Of a stretch of 7,488 bases of DNA, positions 5,593 through 7,488 are shown in pieces; position 1 is the stretch's first letter; each line of letters begins with the position of its first letter. The translations under genes were made by a program, and so were the position numbers. The notes under the pieces are model-generated. The model made no database searches. It saw nothing but the letters and a program-made list of their open reading frames with translations, and was not told the origin of the DNA. Source of the stretch: CAZHOV01 sp964534315 (GTDB taxonomy: Bacteria > Bacteroidota > Bacteroidia > Chitinophagales > Saprospiraceae); assembly GCA_964534315.1 (NCBI GenBank), contig CAZHOV010000221.1, positions 1-7,488 of the forward strand, given 5' to 3'.

Positions 5593-6452
5593 CCATTTGT
5601 TGTTTCCAGGTTTTTAGAGAAGAAATACAGAAGGTCTGAAATTTTATTTTTCAGTTCTTTACGGTCGACAATGAAGTCCAGAAAGCCGTTATCCAGGAGG
5701 AATTCGGCAGATTGGAAGCCTTCCGGTAAATCTTTTTTGATGGTTTCTTTGATCACTCTGGGGCCGGCGAAGCCGATCAGGGCTTCTGGCTCAGAAAAGT
5801 TAATATCGCCGAGCATGGCGAAGGAGGCCGTCACCCCGCCAGTAGTCGGATCGGTGAGCATGGAGAAATAAGGGATGCCTTCCTTGGACAGTTGCGATAA
5901 TTTAGCGGAAGTTTTGGCCATCTGCATGAGGGAAAAGGCAGATTCCATCATGCGGGCTCCGCCAGATTTTGAAATGATCAAAAACGGAACTTTATTTTCG
6001 CGGCAGTAATCGATGGCGAGCGCTATTTTCTCTCCTACCACAGATCCCATAGATCCTCCGATAAAACTAAAGTCCATCGCGGCGATAACCAGAGGTCTTC
6101 TATTCACCTTCCCGTGGGCTACTGAGATGGCTTCTAACAACCCGGTTTTTTTCTGGGCAGCTTCTAACCGATCGGAGTAGGGTTTCAGGTCGTTGAACTT
6201 CAGAAAATCTACAGAGGAATACTCATCGAATAACTCCGTAAATTTGCCGTCAAAGATCAAGTCGAAATAATCGTGAGAGCCGATTCGAACGTGATAGTTA
6301 CATTTTGGGCATTTGTGGAAATTCTCGCGCAGTTCTTTCATCGTACTCGCTTCCTTGCACTGTTTACACTTGTACCACAACCCGTCAGGAGCTTCTTTCT
6401 TTTCTTTGGTGGAGGTTATGATGCCATTCTTTAATCGTTTAAACCAACCCAT
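5580..6452 (-). CDS. accD: Acetyl-CoA carboxylase carboxyltransferase subunit beta
   Basis: AccD and AccA form the carboxyltransferase that moves the carboxyl group from carboxybiotin on AccB to acetyl-CoA, making malonyl-CoA, the first committed step of fatty acid synthesis. The 290 residues include the N-terminal zinc ribbon (Cys29, Cys32, Cys48, Cys51) and a crotonase-fold core with SGGARMMES (163-171), LMQMAKTS (175-182), LTDPTTGGVTASFAMLGD (199-216) and GFAGPRVI (227-234). It starts at ATG 6452 with the typical MGWFKRLK. The last residues, GSSG, are encoded inside the heptad repeat array, suggesting a repeat-derived tail. The gene stands alone and converges with bshC. Its partner accA is not in the window. 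Confidence 0.97.
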   Translation of the reverse strand: MGWFKRLKNGIITSTKEKKEAPDGLWYKCKQCKEASTMKELRENFHKCPKCNYHVRIGSHDYFDLIFDGKFTELFDEYSSVDFLKFNDLKPYSDRLEAAQKKTGLLEAISVAHGKVNRRPLVIAAMDFSFIGGSMGSVVGEKIALAIDYCRENKVPFLIISKSGGARMMESAFSLMQMAKTSAKLSQLSKEGIPYFSMLTDPTTGGVTASFAMLGDINFSEPEALIGFAGPRVIKETIKKDLPEGFQSAEFLLDNGFLDFIVDRKELKNKISDLLYFFSKNLETTNGSSG

Positions 6453-6485
6453 ATAATTTCATTTTAGACTTTCCCAATTTTTAAT

Positions 6486-6516
6486 CAAAATTATAAATCA
6501 ATTGGCAATTAAAAAA
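6486..6516 (-). promoter_or_regulatory. Possible promoter of accD
   Basis: On the minus strand TAATTTTG (6493-6486) fits the Bacteroidota -7 consensus TAnnTTTG exactly, 33 nt before the accD ATG. The upstream -33 position falls in a T-run (6516-6511) rather than a clean TTTG. A strong AP2-gene terminator upstream supports accD having its own promoter. Confidence 0.4.
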
Positions 6517-6689
6517 CCGAATTGTCTATTCCAGCTAGAAAGACGATTCGAAAACCTGTTTAAACAGCTAATAATCAGCTATTTATTTCATAAAAAGAGT
6601 TTTATTATTTTTAAATTAAACAGCAAGAATTTATTAAATGAGTAAAATTTAATATCAGCAAACCAAATTTAAAAAGCCTATAAAAGCAG

Positions 6690-6724
6690 CAGGGGCTGCC
6701 TAAAACGAATTAGGTCAGCCCCTG
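6690..6724 (-). terminator. Rho-independent-like terminator of the AP2 gene
   Basis: CAGGGGCTG plus CCTAA (6690-6703) pairs with TTAGG plus CAGCCCCTG (6710-6724), broken only by a single bulged T at 6715, with a 6-nt loop. On the minus strand the stem is followed by CTGCTTTTATAGGCTTTTT, an imperfect U-rich tail. It lies about 50 nt after the AP2 stop codon. It should insulate accD from readthrough. Confidence 0.75.
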
Positions 6725-6773
6725 TTGGAAAAAAATATTTCTTTTGGGTGATGGGATGTTAATAGTGTGAATG

Positions 6774-7316
6774 CTATCGATGTCTTTTCTTAATGAAATT
6801 GATCTTGCCATCGTCGCCATAGAGTTTTTTCGACATTTTGTTGTAGGCGAGGGCAGCTTCTTCAGGTGTGTCGTACATGCCTATATGTACGGATTTTCGA
6901 TCTACAGAAATAACTGCGCGGTATCGGTTGTTTTCCTTGTAAACGCCTGTGTATCCGCATTTACTACTTGTCTTTCGTTTTCTGCTGGCAACGGATCGAG
7001 AGCGCCAGACCAGATTTTCCAGTCTACAATCCAGCTTGTTACCGTTTTTAGCACCGACGAGGTTATTAGAAGAAGATTTCTCCTTCGTCAGAAATTTTTC
7101 GGCAACCAGCTTGTGTAAATAAATCGTTTCTGTTTTGTAGCCTCCATCGGCCTTTTTCCATGTTTTTTGAAACACGGCACAGCCGCTGGAGTGTTTTCTC
7201 AGATTATTTACGAAATCCACTTTGACCAGGTAAGGGTCAGAAGTCAGATATTCATAAACGTCATCATCGAGTAAGACTGCATCTTCGGCATTTTTAAGTT
7301 TTACTTTGTAAAGCAC
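6774..7316 (-). CDS. AP2/ERF-domain protein with a degenerate HNH_3-like region
   Basis: The 180-residue protein has the layout of phage and bacterial HNH-AP2 homing endonucleases. The N-terminal part (about 14-108) includes LLDDDVYEYL and IYLHKLVAEKFL (65-76), followed by GAKNGNKLDCRLENLVW. In active HNH_3 enzymes this last block reads roughly DHINGNxxDNRxENL. Here the catalytic histidine position is Ala89 and one asparagine position is Cys97, so cleavage is unlikely. After a basic linker (RSRSVASRKRK, 105-115) comes an AP2 domain (about 119-173) with GYTGVY, YRAVI, HIGMYDTPEEAALAYNK and GKINF, a DNA-binding fold. The start is a GTG at 7316. There is no earlier in-frame start after the TAA at -5, and the next Met is inside the AP2 domain. 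It probably binds DNA as a regulator, but its target is unknown. Confidence 0.85.
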   Translation of the reverse strand: MLYKVKLKNAEDAVLLDDDVYEYLTSDPYLVKVDFVNNLRKHSSGCAVFQKTWKKADGGYKTETIYLHKLVAEKFLTKEKSSSNNLVGAKNGNKLDCRLENLVWRSRSVASRKRKTSSKCGYTGVYKENNRYRAVISVDRKSVHIGMYDTPEEAALAYNKMSKKLYGDDGKINFIKKRHR

Positions 7317-7326
7317 GCTTAGAATA

Positions 7327-7338
7327 GTTTAATTAAAC
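7327..7338. promoter_or_regulatory. 12-bp palindrome upstream of the AP2 gene
   Basis: GTTTAATTAAAC is a perfect palindrome 10 nt upstream of the GTG start. Its position would suit an operator, perhaps autoregulatory, but AT-rich palindromes of this length can arise by chance. Confidence 0.3.
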
Positions 7339-7439
7339 AATTTGTTGTGTCAGAATTGGAGGTTTTTTGAAGTGCAGAGCAGATGATAGGAATAAACATT
7401 CCAGTTAGTCTAGTTACTATGTGTTTTAGTTATGAACTG

Positions 7440-7459
7440 ATCTTTCGCAAGCGAAAGAT
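7440..7459. repeat. Near-perfect 20-bp dyad, ATCTTTCGC / GCGAAAGAT
   Basis: Nine base pairs flank a central AA. No T-tract follows on either strand, so terminator use is doubtful. An operator or a dispersed intergenic palindrome is equally possible. The surrounding 7317-7488 stretch has no gene. Confidence 0.5.
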
Positions 7460-7488
7460 TTGTAAAATTGCAAAATATTATTAAGGTT

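Larger units (their letters stand above)
6453..6773. other. AT-rich gap between accD and the AP2 gene
   Basis: This 321-nt gap separates two minus-strand genes. It contains a possible accD promoter near 6486-6516, a 12-bp perfect palindrome CTGTTTAAACAG at 6556-6567, and the terminator hairpin of the upstream AP2 gene at 6690-6724. No coding sequence is apparent in the AT-rich stretch 6570-6685. Confidence 0.7.

Noticed and set aside
6771..7118. 115-codon open frame on the plus strand opposite the AP2 gene
   Set aside because: The minus-strand frame encodes a clear AP2 domain. The plus-strand translation has no recognisable motif and would start at the AP2 stop codon.

Overview
The window looks like chromosomal DNA of a Bacteroidota bacterium. 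Points in favour are a bacillithiol synthase (BshC) of the type common in that phylum, AT-rich intergenic DNA, starts preceded by A/T-rich leaders rather than clear Shine-Dalgarno sites, and sequences resembling the Bacteroidota promoter (TTTG ... TAnnTTTG). A Saprospira-like lineage is possible, but I cannot prove it from the sequence.

Layout. Positions 56-3216 hold a tight minus-strand operon, read in the order mnmH (tRNA 2-selenouridine synthase), selD (selenophosphate synthetase), then a DppB-type ABC transporter permease. The first two genes overlap by 14 nt and the last two are 4 nt apart. SelD makes selenophosphate, and MnmH uses it to convert 2-thiouridine to 2-selenouridine at the wobble base of certain tRNAs. 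The permease is an unexpected third member. The operon is bracketed by a 46-nt imperfect inverted repeat (14-59 and 3245-3290). A third, diverged copy lies head-to-head with the second, around two hairpins.

Positions 3563-5158 hold bshC on the plus strand. Convergent to it is accD (5580-6452, minus), the beta subunit of acetyl-CoA carboxylase carboxyltransferase. The 421-nt gap between them is highly structured. Drifting 7-bp tandem repeats begin at the bshC stop codon and run into the accD stop codon in inverted orientation. Between them are two copies of a GC-rich 13-mer palindrome and a 135-nt imperfect palindrome.

Positions 6774-7316 (minus) hold a small protein with an HNH_3-like region, in which the catalytic histidine position is alanine, followed by an AP2/ERF DNA-binding domain. 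A good terminator hairpin follows it at 6690-6724. The right end (7317-7488) has no gene, only two palindromes.

The core genes are ordinary housekeeping enzymes. The more unusual content is the repeat architecture around the selenium operon and between bshC and accD, the permease coupled to selD, and the apparently nuclease-dead HNH-AP2 protein. I saw no tRNA, rRNA, CRISPR array, transposase or defence system.
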